Origin: Hymenobacter aquaticus
GTDB lineage: Bacteria > Bacteroidota > Bacteroidia > Cytophagales > Hymenobacteraceae
Direction: 5' to 3'
Assembly (NCBI RefSeq): GCF_004765605.1
Contig: NZ_SRLC01000001.1
Span: 2,542,001 to 2,606,000, forward strand
DNA: 64,000 nucleotides
Positions 9,111 through 17,169 of this stretch are shown here, in pieces. Position 1 is the stretch's first letter. Every line of letters starts with the position of its first letter. The translations under genes and the position numbers were made by a program. The notes beneath the pieces were generated by a model that was not told the DNA's origin, did no database searches, and was given only the letters and a program-made list of their open reading frames with translations.

Positions 9111-10369
9111 TATGTGCTTGGTTGGTTGAGCAGAGCTTCCCACTGCTGCATAATCTTGCCGGGAGCAAAATCCTGCACCCGGCGGTGCGCTTGCGCGGCA
9201 TAGTACGTACGTTTCTGCTGATTGGCCAACAGTCCCGTCAGGGTCGCGGCCCACACGGGCGCGCTGTGGGCCAGGACCGGCCCCGCGCCTAGCAGGGGCA
9301 GCAGCAGGCCAAACTCGGCCCACTCCGGCGCGCGGGCGTAGTCGCTGGCCGGGGTTTGGGGCGCCAGAATCTCGCGCGGGCCCGTGGGGCAGTCGGTCGA
9401 GGCGACGGGCACGCCGCAGGCCATAGCCTCGCAGAGCGCCATCGGAAACCCTTCGGTGGACGAGGAGAGCAGCGACACCGACGCCCGGGCAATGTACTGG
9501 AACGGGTTGCTCTGAAAGCCCAAGAAATACACGTCGTAGTCGGCCGTCATGGGCGCCTCGTTCCACACCTGCCAGGCGCGCAGCCCCAGCTCCTGGCAGC
9601 GCTGCAGCAGCTCGGCGCGCAGGGGCCCGTCGCCGAGCAGCACCAGCTTGGCCGTATGCTGGCCGCCGGCGCGCATGGTGCTGAGCACTTCCAGCAGGGC
9701 CGTCTGGTTTTTTTCGCGGGCCAGGCGGCCGGCCGTAATCAGCACGGGGTGCTCGTCGAACAGCTTTTGCTCGACGGGCAGCAGCGGCTCCTGACTGCGC
9801 TGCCGGATGCCTTCCACGTCGAAGAAGTTGTTGATGGTCTGCACCTTCTGCGGCGCCAGGCCAAACATGTCAATCAGCTCCTGGCGCAGGTCGCGGCTCA
9901 CGGGCACGATACGGTCGGCGGAGCGGTAGAGCAAGGGCATCAGCAGGCGGCGGCGCACCCAGCCCAGCGCCCCCCGGATGTTGGGGTCGTGGCGCTTGGA
10001 GTTGTGAATGCACAAGAGCACCTGCTCGGAACCTTTGCTGAGCAGGTTCAGGTAGTCGGCGCCTTCCAGGTGGCTGATGCACACGTCGATGCGGTGCTCG
10101 CGCTTGAGCTGCTTCACCCGCTGAATGCGGCCCACGAAGCTGCGCAGCTTGCCCACCAAACCGGTACCGGCGGGCACGTCCAGGGCCACCAGGGTATTGG
10201 CCGTGGGAAAGGCGACGTCCGTGTTGCTGTCGAACACGCACTCGACCACGTGGTGGTGCCGGGCCAGCTGCTGGCCGTGGTCATGGAAAACCCGCTCGGC
10301 CCCGCCGTAGGTGAGCTGAGGAATGAGCAGCAGAATATTTTTACGCGCGGGCGTCGAGGAGTTCGTCAT
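9110..10369 (-). CDS. GT4 family glycosyltransferase
   Basis: 419 residues with the GT4 hallmarks: an N-terminal LIPQLTYGGAERV glycine-rich motif, the C-domain start LITAGRLAREKNQ, and the donor-binding SSSTEGFPMALCEAMACGVPV region. These enzymes transfer a sugar from a nucleotide donor with retention of configuration, here presumably to a lipid-linked glycan on the cytosolic face. It begins 12 bp after the GT2 gene upstream and its stop overlaps the start of the next gene by one base (TAATG), so it sits inside an operon. Confidence 0.9.
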   Translation of the reverse strand: MTNSSTPARKNILLLIPQLTYGGAERVFHDHGQQLARHHHVVECVFDSNTDVAFPTANTLVALDVPAGTGLVGKLRSFVGRIQRVKQLKREHRIDVCISHLEGADYLNLLSKGSEQVLLCIHNSKRHDPNIRGALGWVRRRLLMPLLYRSADRIVPVSRDLRQELIDMFGLAPQKVQTINNFFDVEGIRQRSQEPLLPVEQKLFDEHPVLITAGRLAREKNQTALLEVLSTMRAGGQHTAKLVLLGDGPLRAELLQRCQELGLRAWQVWNEAPMTADYDVYFLGFQSNPFQYIARASVSLLSSSTEGFPMALCEAMACGVPVASTDCPTGPREILAPQTPASDYARAPEWAEFGLLLPLLGAGPVLAHSAPVWAATLTGLLANQQKRTYYAAQAHRRVQDFAPGKIMQQWEALLNQPST

Positions 10370-10381
10370 ACACTTGGCGGC

Positions 10382-11413
10382 TTACAAATGCCGCAGCACG
10401 TAGCTTTTCAGCAGAAATTTACCCTGGAGCTTGGCCGGCACCCGGTGATGCTGGGCCAGGGGCTGGCGCCGGTATTCGCGCAGGGAGTTGACGCGCTTGT
10501 CGGGGTTGAGGTAGCAGGTCAGAAACCACCGCTCGGCCACGCAGCGCAGCATGGCAGCGGGGTCGGCGTAGCGGCGCGTCTGGTTGAAGGTGTGAATCTT
10601 CCAGAGCCAGGCGTGCACTTCGGCCAGGGTAATGTCGCCGAGGGTGAAGGGGAAATACGATATGGTGTTGTGCACGTGCAGCTCCCGCTCCGTGAAGGGA
10701 ATGCCGAACACGCGCAGCTGCCGCTCCCGGATCTGGTTGGACTTGGCGTTGCGCCGGGCGTGCACGTCGGCCTTCAGCGTCTGGGGCAGGGTGCGGTAGT
10801 GCAGCAGAATCTCGGGCTGATTCACGATGTCGGTGACCTGCGCGAGGCGGGCAATAAACTCGTAATCTTCGCCAAAGGTGTCCTGAATCGTGTCGTCGTA
10901 GCGCAGGCCGTGCTCTTGCAGCAGGGAGCGGCGGAAAAAGGCCGTGGGGTTGGCCACCGGCATGTTGAACAGCATAAAGCTGCGCACCGCGTCGGCCGAC
11001 AGCGGGTACTCATACACGATGTCCGACTCGCCGAAGCACTTCATGAAGCTGCTGGTGAGGCCCACCGTGGGGTTCTGCTCCAGAAAATCGACCTGGGTTT
11101 GCAGCCGGTGCGGCAGGGCCACGTCGTCGGCGTCCATCTTGGCAATGTACTTGCCGCGGGCGTACTCGGCGCCGTAGTTGTCGGTAAAGGAACGCCCCCG
11201 GTTCTGCTCGTTGGCCAGCACCGTCACGCGCGGGTCGGTTTCGTAGCTGCGGGCCACCGCTAGGCTTTCATCCCGGGAACAGTCGTCGACGATGATCAGC
11301 TCGAAGTCCTGAAAAGTCTGGTGCAGGATACTATCAATGGCGGGCCGCAAATATTCCCCGGCATTGTAGACGGGAATAATTACGGAAACGAGCGGCGGCT
11401 TTGTGGTAGGCAT
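10382..11413 (-). CDS. GT2 family glycosyltransferase
   Basis: 343 residues from the ATG at 11413; ten further codons are open upstream but similarity starts at LVSVIIPVYNAGEYL. VDDCSRDES and KMDADDVALPHRL are the GT-A nucleotide- and metal-binding motifs, and GEDYEFIARL in the second half is the usual acceptor/catalytic-base region. No membrane segments are apparent, so it should act in the cytosol or at the inner face of the membrane. A TAnnTTTG-type box lies just upstream, so a sub-operon of this gene and the two GT4 genes may start here. Confidence 0.88.
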   Translation of the reverse strand: MPTTKPPLVSVIIPVYNAGEYLRPAIDSILHQTFQDFELIIVDDCSRDESLAVARSYETDPRVTVLANEQNRGRSFTDNYGAEYARGKYIAKMDADDVALPHRLQTQVDFLEQNPTVGLTSSFMKCFGESDIVYEYPLSADAVRSFMLFNMPVANPTAFFRRSLLQEHGLRYDDTIQDTFGEDYEFIARLAQVTDIVNQPEILLHYRTLPQTLKADVHARRNAKSNQIRERQLRVFGIPFTERELHVHNTISYFPFTLGDITLAEVHAWLWKIHTFNQTRRYADPAAMLRCVAERWFLTCYLNPDKRVNSLREYRRQPLAQHHRVPAKLQGKFLLKSYVLRHL

Positions 11414-11420
11414 AATAGCG

Positions 11421-11428
11421 CAAAGGTA
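11421..11428 (-). promoter_or_regulatory. Candidate -7 promoter box before the 11413 GT2 gene
   Basis: TACCTTTG on the minus strand fits TAnnTTTG and is 7 bases from the chosen ATG. If used, the mRNA would start at or very near the start codon, giving an almost leaderless transcript; alternatively the true start codon is further in. No -33 element is evident. Confidence 0.3.
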
Positions 11429-11519
11429 CGGCGTCCGGCGCAATAACCCCTACCGGCCCGTAAGTTGCCCGCCCGGCAGCGTCAGCCCGCTTCGGCCCGG
11501 CCCACGCTCGAAATCCGCC

Positions 11520-12206
11520 TTAGCCGCCGCTGCCCAGCAGTTTGTGCATCACCCAGTTGGCCAGCGTGAATTTGGGGTTGCCGGTGTTCACCCAGTTCAC
11601 AAAATCGTAATCGGGCAGGGAGTTGAGGAACATGTGCGCCCCGTTGGTGGTGTACTGCGGCACCACCACGGCCGTGGCGGCGCCGGGCACGGGCTCTTTC
11701 ACCAGCAGCAGGCGGCGGTAGGGCATCTGCTCAAACTCGCGCACCAGCTCGGGCGTGGCCCCGTCCTTGCTGCCGTCGAACTTGACCAGCAGGTTGTCCC
11801 AGTTGATGCGGGCCACGCGCCGGGTCCATTTCTCGCGGGCTTCCTCCGGCGAATGGTAGTGCAGAAAGCTGATTTCGACCTTGCCGCCCAGCGTAGCCAG
11901 CGGGTACGGGTTTTTCGCCCGGATCTGGTTGATGACCTCGTAGCGGGACGTGTCCTGAAAAACCAGCTCCTGGGTTACGTAGAATTTCGGGTCGCGCAGA
12001 AACTCGATGAAGCACGGGCCCATCAGAAACAGCCCGATGAAGGGCGTGTTGAAGGGCCGGTCCAGGTACTTATACACCTCGGCGCCCCAGCAGTCGTTGG
12101 AGAAAACCGTGAAATCCGGATTGGTTACCAGGCGGCGCTGGCGGCGCTTGGCTTCGAAGCGTCGTTTGCCGGCAATCCGGTTGGCTACTTTATTCAACAG
12201 CGACAT
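11520..12206 (-). CDS. DUF1919 domain protein (exopolysaccharide-associated)
   Basis: 228 residues matching the DUF1919 family along its length: FSNDCWGAEVYKYL, NTPFIGLFLMGPCFIEFL, and ISFLHYHSPEEAREKWTRRVARINWDN are family signatures. DUF1919 proteins occur in capsule and exopolysaccharide loci, and no biochemical activity is firmly established as far as I know; the conserved Asn-Asp-Cys-Trp and His-Tyr motifs suggest an enzyme. The first 30 residues are strongly basic. It lies between a GT8 and a GT2 gene in the same orientation with spacers of 73 and 106 bp. Confidence 0.85.
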   Translation of the reverse strand: MSLLNKVANRIAGKRRFEAKRRQRRLVTNPDFTVFSNDCWGAEVYKYLDRPFNTPFIGLFLMGPCFIEFLRDPKFYVTQELVFQDTSRYEVINQIRAKNPYPLATLGGKVEISFLHYHSPEEAREKWTRRVARINWDNLLVKFDGSKDGATPELVREFEQMPYRRLLLVKEPVPGAATAVVVPQYTTNGAHMFLNSLPDYDFVNWVNTGNPKFTLANWVMHKLLGSGG

Positions 12207-12279
12207 CGGGCAGGGAGCTTAGGCAGTGAAACGGGTACTTAAGACACGACTGGTACTTCGGGGTTGGGCAACAGCTAGG

Positions 12280-13206
12280 CTACGCTCTGCGCCACGGGGT
12301 CAGCAGGGCCGGATAATCGACCACCAGCTCGCTTAGCCGGATGGCCAGCATCCGCCGGATTTTGTGGCGGTTCCAGCTGAAGTCGTCGTAGCGGCGGCGG
12401 TATTTGGCCGGCACCTTCTTCAGGTAGCGAAAGTACAGATCCCGCAGCTTATTCTCCCCCAGCATGCTCCAGGGCTTGTTCTGGGTGGTGTAGTGCAGGA
12501 TAACGGTTTCCTGCAAAACGCTCCTGAGCTTTTTGCGCGGCTGATCCCGCGGAATCTCCGGAAACATCCGGTTGAACCGGCTGTCGAGCTTCACCCAGCT
12601 CTGGGCCAACACGGCGTTGAGGGCATCCTGGTCGGGGTAGAGCAGCAGCTCCGAGTTGGTGCGGATGAAGGCAATAGCCTGGTTGGTAACGTCGCGGGCC
12701 AGCCACTGGGCCCGGTCAATCAGCAGTACGCCGGAGTTGAAGTAGCTGTCGGCCTCGAAGATGCCCAGCTCGGGCCGCGCGGCCACAAAGTCGCGGACGG
12801 CGGCCACGGGCAGGCCCTGCATATCGGTGGCAAAGAGGCTGCGCAGCTTGCCCAGCACGATGATGTCCGTATCCAGGTACACGAACCGCTCAATGTCCGG
12901 CGCCATTACCAGCGGGAACAGCAGCCGGTAGTAAATGGAGGCCGTCCACCAGAGCGTGGGCGGCAGCACGAAGTCGCGGCCAAAGCTGTCCTCGATGTCG
13001 TAGTAGCAAATGGTGCTGGCGTAGGAAGCCACGTAGCTTTTCAGCTCGTCCTGCTCGGTGGCGGCCAGCCCCGTGGCAATGGCATGAATCACAATGGATT
13101 CGTGCTGATTATTCTCGAAAATAGAGGTAAGTAACGCATACACAGGCGTCAGATAGTTTTCATCGAAAGCTATGGCAATGTGCATCCTGTTACTGGCGGT
13201 ACTCAT
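12280..13206 (-). CDS. GT8 family glycosyltransferase
   Basis: 308 residues (or 301 from the Met at 13185). The DxD motif YLDTDIIV (D112 and D114) and YFNSGVLLID are diagnostic of GT8, the family of retaining galactosyl- and glucosyltransferases such as LgtC and WaaI/WaaJ of lipopolysaccharide core synthesis. ILHYTTQNKPW near residue 235 is the conserved C-terminal His motif that completes the metal site. It lies 41 bp after a GT2 gene and is part of the minus-strand glycan block. The sugar donor cannot be fixed from sequence. Confidence 0.9.
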   Translation of the reverse strand: MSTASNRMHIAIAFDENYLTPVYALLTSIFENNQHESIVIHAIATGLAATEQDELKSYVASYASTICYYDIEDSFGRDFVLPPTLWWTASIYYRLLFPLVMAPDIERFVYLDTDIIVLGKLRSLFATDMQGLPVAAVRDFVAARPELGIFEADSYFNSGVLLIDRAQWLARDVTNQAIAFIRTNSELLLYPDQDALNAVLAQSWVKLDSRFNRMFPEIPRDQPRKKLRSVLQETVILHYTTQNKPWSMLGENKLRDLYFRYLKKVPAKYRRRYDDFSWNRHKIRRMLAIRLSELVVDYPALLTPWRRA

Positions 13207-13247
13207 CGGCGTTGGGTGTGGTGGGCGTATTCGGCGGCGCAGGCAGG

Positions 13248-14285
13248 CTAGCTACCGGCCAGCCGCTGCCGCAGGGCGCTGATCTGCCGGAATACGTTGA
13301 CTGCCTCCTCCCGCTGCTTCAGGGACGTCTGGAAGTTGTAGTACAGCCGCAGGGTTTCAAAATTGCTGATCAGCCCTTCCTGGTTGCGGCGGAAGGCGGC
13401 GTTCAGCAGGTTGCCGGGCTGCTTGGCCATCTGGGCGGCCAGCCACACCAGCCGCTTGTTGTAGAGGAAGCGGAACTGGCTTTCCGTCAGGTCGGGGTTG
13501 CGGAAAATGAAATAGTACACGATGCTGGTGAGCTGCGAGGAAGCCGTGCCCTGCCCGATGCGCAGCAAGTAGCTCCAGGTGAGGCGCTCCTTGAACATGA
13601 AGTGCTTGAAGCGCAGCCGGTCGTCGTACCAGAGCTTGTAGCCGGCCAGCTGCAGGGCGTCGCCCAGCTCCACGTCTTCCCCGCTCACGATGATTTTGCC
13701 GCGCTTGGTGGAGGTGGTGAACTTAAAGCCGTGGGCCACCAGCTTCAGCCACGCCGACTTGCGCACCACCGAGCCGGCCCCGTAGAGGTAGCCTTCGTGG
13801 TCGGGCAGCGGGCCGCTCTTGCCCCCGTTCTGGGGCCCGACGGCGTACACGGCCTGAAACGTGTCGAACCAGGCCGGAGCCGGCACTTCGAACATGCCTT
13901 CGGCGTGGCCGCCCAGCACCCCGATTTCGGGGTGGGCACTCATGATTTCGTCGACCAGCGCCAGGTAGTTGGGGGCAATCCAGTTGTCGTCGTCGATGAT
14001 GACGATGTTCTCGTAGGCCGCGTCGTTGAAGCCCCGGATCAGGGCGTTTTCCTTGCCGGCCACGGGCTCTTCCAGCACCCGGAAAGGCACCTGAAACCCC
14101 AGGCTGTGCTGCAGACCTTTGGCGACTTCCACCGTGTTGTCGGAGGACGCATTGCTGATGAGCAAAACCTCCCAGGCCACGGCGCTGCTCACCTGCTGAG
14201 CGGCGACGTAGCGCAGGGTATCGGCCAGGCGGTTAGCGCCGTTGTGCGTGCAAATCAGAACAGTTATTCCGTTCACGTTTTTCAA
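13248..14285 (-). CDS. GT2 family glycosyltransferase (tandem paralogue 1)
   Basis: About 345 residues. GITVLICTHNGANRL opens the GT-A fold, IIDDDNWIAPNYL carries the metal-binding acidic motif, and GEDVELGDALQLAGYKLWYDDRL supplies the catalytic-base region. No ATG is in a suitable place: the frame opens with TTG at 14285 after an in-frame TAA, with a GTG at 14276 as an alternative start. It is a clear paralogue of the neighbouring gene at 14348-15400, sharing order of motifs and the segment HF...ERLTW, so the two arose by tandem duplication and may add related sugars. Confidence 0.85.
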   Translation of the reverse strand: MKNVNGITVLICTHNGANRLADTLRYVAAQQVSSAVAWEVLLISNASSDNTVEVAKGLQHSLGFQVPFRVLEEPVAGKENALIRGFNDAAYENIVIIDDDNWIAPNYLALVDEIMSAHPEIGVLGGHAEGMFEVPAPAWFDTFQAVYAVGPQNGGKSGPLPDHEGYLYGAGSVVRKSAWLKLVAHGFKFTTSTKRGKIIVSGEDVELGDALQLAGYKLWYDDRLRFKHFMFKERLTWSYLLRIGQGTASSQLTSIVYYFIFRNPDLTESQFRFLYNKRLVWLAAQMAKQPGNLLNAAFRRNQEGLISNFETLRLYYNFQTSLKQREEAVNVFRQISALRQRLAGS

Positions 14286-14347
14286 GGATTAAATGGAGAA
14301 ACGGGCCGGCGAGGCAAGCCCGGAAACGGTGGTTGGGCGCCGGGTGC

Positions 14348-15400
14348 TTAGTTGTTCAGGGCCTGGAGCCGGCCAATGAAAGCCTGCACTTCCGCGTAGC
14401 TTTTGTCCTGGCTCAATTCTTTTTTCACCAGGGCCTTAAACTGCTGCCAGTAGTAGCGCGCCCGGATGGACGAGGTGTCGCCTTCCCGGAAACGCTCCCC
14501 GGTTTTGAGCGTTTTGCCCAGGAAGGAAACCGTGTATTGCAGCGAGTATTTGGCGTTGCGCAGCCACACCAGCGGCTTATTGGCCACGGTGGGGCGGTGC
14601 AGGGCCGCAATGTAGTCGACGTAGGGCCGCAACGCCGCTTCCGACTCCGCGTTGCCCTCGAAGATACGCTCCACGTAGTTCCAGGTCAGGCGCTTGGCCG
14701 GAATAAAGTGCTGGAAGCGCAGCCGCTCGTCGTACCAGATTTTGTAGCCGGCCAGCACGAAGGCGTAGCACATTTCATTGTCCTCGCCCGAGGTCAGCTT
14801 GTCGCCGTGGCGGCCGGTGAGCATGGATTTGAAGCCGGCCCGGTAGATTTTTTCCCAGGCCGCTTTGCGCACCACGCAGCCCGCGCCGTACACGTAGCTG
14901 GGCCCGGCGGTGATGTCGCCCTGGTGCGGGGCCTGGGTGTCGGCCGCGTAAATGGCGGCAAAATCCTTGAACCAGAAAGGCGGCGTGATTTCGCACTGGG
15001 GCCGGCCAATGCCGCCCAGCGCCCCGATTTTCGGGTCCTTTTCCATCACCTCCCAGGCCAGAGCCAGGTAGTCGGGCTGCAGCCAGTTGTCGTCGTCGAC
15101 GATGCACACGTACTCGTAGCGGGCCGTGGCAAAGCCCAGCTCCAGGGCGTTGCTTTTGCCGCTCTTGCCTTCGTAGAGCACCTGGTAGGGAAAGGGGAAA
15201 TCCAGCTGCTCGAACGTAGCCGCCGCCACCTGCGACGTAGCGTCGGTCGAGGCATTATCCACCAGCAGTACCTCCACGGCAAATTCGGTGGCATTCACTT
15301 GCTGCCGGGCCAAGGCCTGCAGGGTTTCCGTAATGCGGGTGGCGCTGTTATAGGTACAGATCAGGACGGTAATACCGCGCTCAGGTCGGACAGGGTTCAT
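14348..15400 (-). CDS. GT2 family glycosyltransferase (tandem paralogue 2)
   Basis: 350 residues, ATG at 15400. GITVLICTYNSATRI at the N-terminus, IVDDDNWLQPDYLAL for the acidic metal motif and SGEDNEMCYAFVLAGYKIWYDERL for the catalytic region. It parallels the next gene (13248-14285) along its full length. The final 25 residues are charged and probably surface-exposed. The spacing on both sides (57 and 62 bp) fits a single operon. A TAGTTTTG sequence sits almost on the start codon, too close to be a convincing promoter. Confidence 0.88.
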   Translation of the reverse strand: MNPVRPERGITVLICTYNSATRITETLQALARQQVNATEFAVEVLLVDNASTDATSQVAAATFEQLDFPFPYQVLYEGKSGKSNALELGFATARYEYVCIVDDDNWLQPDYLALAWEVMEKDPKIGALGGIGRPQCEITPPFWFKDFAAIYAADTQAPHQGDITAGPSYVYGAGCVVRKAAWEKIYRAGFKSMLTGRHGDKLTSGEDNEMCYAFVLAGYKIWYDERLRFQHFIPAKRLTWNYVERIFEGNAESEAALRPYVDYIAALHRPTVANKPLVWLRNAKYSLQYTVSFLGKTLKTGERFREGDTSSIRARYYWQQFKALVKKELSQDKSYAEVQAFIGRLQALNN

Positions 15401-15457
15401 AGCAAAACTAGGCTGGGAGCAGAATTCGGGAAGTAATGGCGGGGCGCTGGCAAACGG

Positions 15458-16399
15458 TTATTTCCCGGTTAGCTTTTGGTACCACTGGTAGGCCAGCTGC
15501 TTTAAGTGGCTGACGGTGCGGCCCCGCCCAACGACCGAAATGGCCTTCCAGTAGTTGTAGTAGCTTTCCAGGCGGTTGCCATCCTGCCGCAGCCGGGCGC
15601 TTTGGTCGAAGTGTAGGCCCTCCAGAAACTCGTTGAAGCGGCCGTGGTACCGGGCGTCGACCATCTGCTTGTAGTAGCTGGTTTCGAAAATCTGCTTTTT
15701 GTTGCGGGCAATGATGCGCGCGTTCTGCGTGGCCGACATAATGCCGCCGGGGTGCAGCCGGTAGTGCGACATCACCTCGGGCAGGTAATAGATGTTGCCG
15801 GTGCGCGTCAGCAGCAGGTGCAGGGAATAGTCGCCGCTGAAGGCGCTGTGCACCCACTCCGGAATCGGAAACAGGGCCGAGCGGCGAAACACCATCGAGG
15901 CGGTAGGAATAAACCAGCCGTACTGAGCAATGTCGCCCTGGGTAAACTCCTTTTCGTGCTTGGGCAGCACCGCCGAGTACTTGTCGCTGAACAGGCGCGG
16001 CGGTATCGAGTTGTCGTCCATGAACTCCTCCGCGTCGTGGATGCAGGTGGTGCAGCCGGGGTGGGCCTCCAGAATATCGACCTGCCGCTGCAGCTTGTCG
16101 GGGCTGGTCCAGTAGTCGTCGCCTTCCAGCAGGGCAATGTAGGTGCCGGTGCTGGCCTGCAGCGTCGCCAGGAAGTTGCCCATCACGCCCAGGTTCTTTT
16201 CGGGCAGCAACAGCCGAATCCGGTCGGGGTAACGCCGCTGGTAGTCGAGGGCAATCTGCCGGGTGCTGTCCGTGGAGCAGTCTTCGCCCAGCACCAGTTC
16301 CACGGCGAAGTCCGTTTTCTGCATCAACACCGACTCAATGGCCTGAGCCAGAAAACGTTCGTGGTTGTAGGTAATGCAGCAGACGCTTACGGTGGGCAT
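15458..16399 (-). CDS. GT2 family glycosyltransferase
   Basis: 313 residues from the Met at 16399 (four more codons are open to an ATG at 16411). TVSVCCITYNHERFLAQAIES and LGEDCSTDSTRQIA are the opening GT-A motifs, with LLEGDDYWTSPDKL as the acidic metal site and HPGCTTCIHDAE following. This layout is common among bacterial GT2 enzymes that add sugars such as Gal, GalNAc or rhamnose to surface glycans. It lies 46 bp upstream of paralogue 2 in reading direction of the block's neighbours and has no membrane segment. Confidence 0.88.
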   Translation of the reverse strand: MPTVSVCCITYNHERFLAQAIESVLMQKTDFAVELVLGEDCSTDSTRQIALDYQRRYPDRIRLLLPEKNLGVMGNFLATLQASTGTYIALLEGDDYWTSPDKLQRQVDILEAHPGCTTCIHDAEEFMDDNSIPPRLFSDKYSAVLPKHEKEFTQGDIAQYGWFIPTASMVFRRSALFPIPEWVHSAFSGDYSLHLLLTRTGNIYYLPEVMSHYRLHPGGIMSATQNARIIARNKKQIFETSYYKQMVDARYHGRFNEFLEGLHFDQSARLRQDGNRLESYYNYWKAISVVGRGRTVSHLKQLAYQWYQKLTGK

Positions 16400-16445
16400 A
16401 CTTGGAATCATGAAGAGGAGCTTGAATGCTTCTGCAAAGGTGCAA

Positions 16446-17087
16446 CTATTCGGCCGCTACCGCCCGCCGCACGATGCGGCCCGGCACGCCAACGACCGTG
16501 GCTCCCGCCGGCACATCCTGAATAACGACGGCGCCGGCCCCGATTTTGGCCCCCGCTCCTACCTTCAGGCGGGGCAGCACCGTGGCATTGGCCCCCACCA
16601 TCACCAGGTCGTCGAGCTGGCAGCCGCCGAGCAGGCGCGCGCCCGGCGAGATTTCGCAGTAGTTGCCCACCACCACGTTGTGGTGCACGGCCGCGCCGGC
16701 GTTCAGCAGCGTACCTTCCCCGAGGCGGGTAGCGTTGGCCACAAACGTATGGTGCATGATGTTGAGGCCCGCGCCCAGTTCCACCTCGTGCTGGCCAATC
16801 TGGGCGGAGGAGGCCACTACGGACTGCAGTTGCCCGCCCAGCCCACGGAATTTGTTGGCCAGCCGCTGCCGCAGGGGCCCGCCGCCCAGGCCCAGCACAA
16901 AGGCCGGATCCTGCCGGAACAGGGCCGGCACCTGCTCAAGGCTGCGCAGCACGGGGTATTTCCCGAACAGCAGCAGCTCCAGGTCCGGCGTCACGTCGTC
17001 GAAGAAATACAGGGAATCGGCTTCGGCGAGGTGCGGCAGGCACTGCAGAATTTCTATTGCGTGGCCACGGGCTCCGACTATCAGCAT
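16446..17087 (-). CDS. NeuD/PglD-type sugar N-acetyltransferase (VioB-like)
   Basis: 213 residues of the NeuD/PglD/VioB group: an N-terminal Rossmann-like part starting LIVGARGHAIEIL that binds the amino sugar nucleotide, then a left-handed beta-helix of hexapeptide repeats (around HHTFVANATRLGEGTLLNAGAAVHH split over residues 110-135, later GANATVLPRLKVGAGAKIGAGAVV in parts) that binds acetyl-CoA. H-based catalysis is expected at the HH pair before NVVVG. It is directly downstream of a VioA-like aminotransferase (82 bp), and in known pathways this pair yields a 4-acetamido-4,6-dideoxyglucose nucleotide. Confidence 0.85.
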   Translation of the reverse strand: MLIVGARGHAIEILQCLPHLAEADSLYFFDDVTPDLELLLFGKYPVLRSLEQVPALFRQDPAFVLGLGGGPLRQRLANKFRGLGGQLQSVVASSAQIGQHEVELGAGLNIMHHTFVANATRLGEGTLLNAGAAVHHNVVVGNYCEISPGARLLGGCQLDDLVMVGANATVLPRLKVGAGAKIGAGAVVIQDVPAGATVVGVPGRIVRRAVAAE

Positions 17088-17169
17088 GCAGTCAAACGGT
17101 AGAAATTAAACTGGGAGAAAGGCTACCCGAGGCAGCCCGCTTTCGATGCAACTGGCTTTTCAACTACGC

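Noticed and set aside
9356..11263. 635-codon open frame on the plus strand
   Set aside because: It is antisense to two well-supported glycosyltransferase genes and has the His/Gly/Gln/Val-rich composition produced by reading GC-rich genes backwards.
15403..15410. TAGTTTTG on the minus strand as promoter of the 15400 GT2 gene
   Set aside because: It is only two bases from the ATG, so transcription would start inside the coding region.
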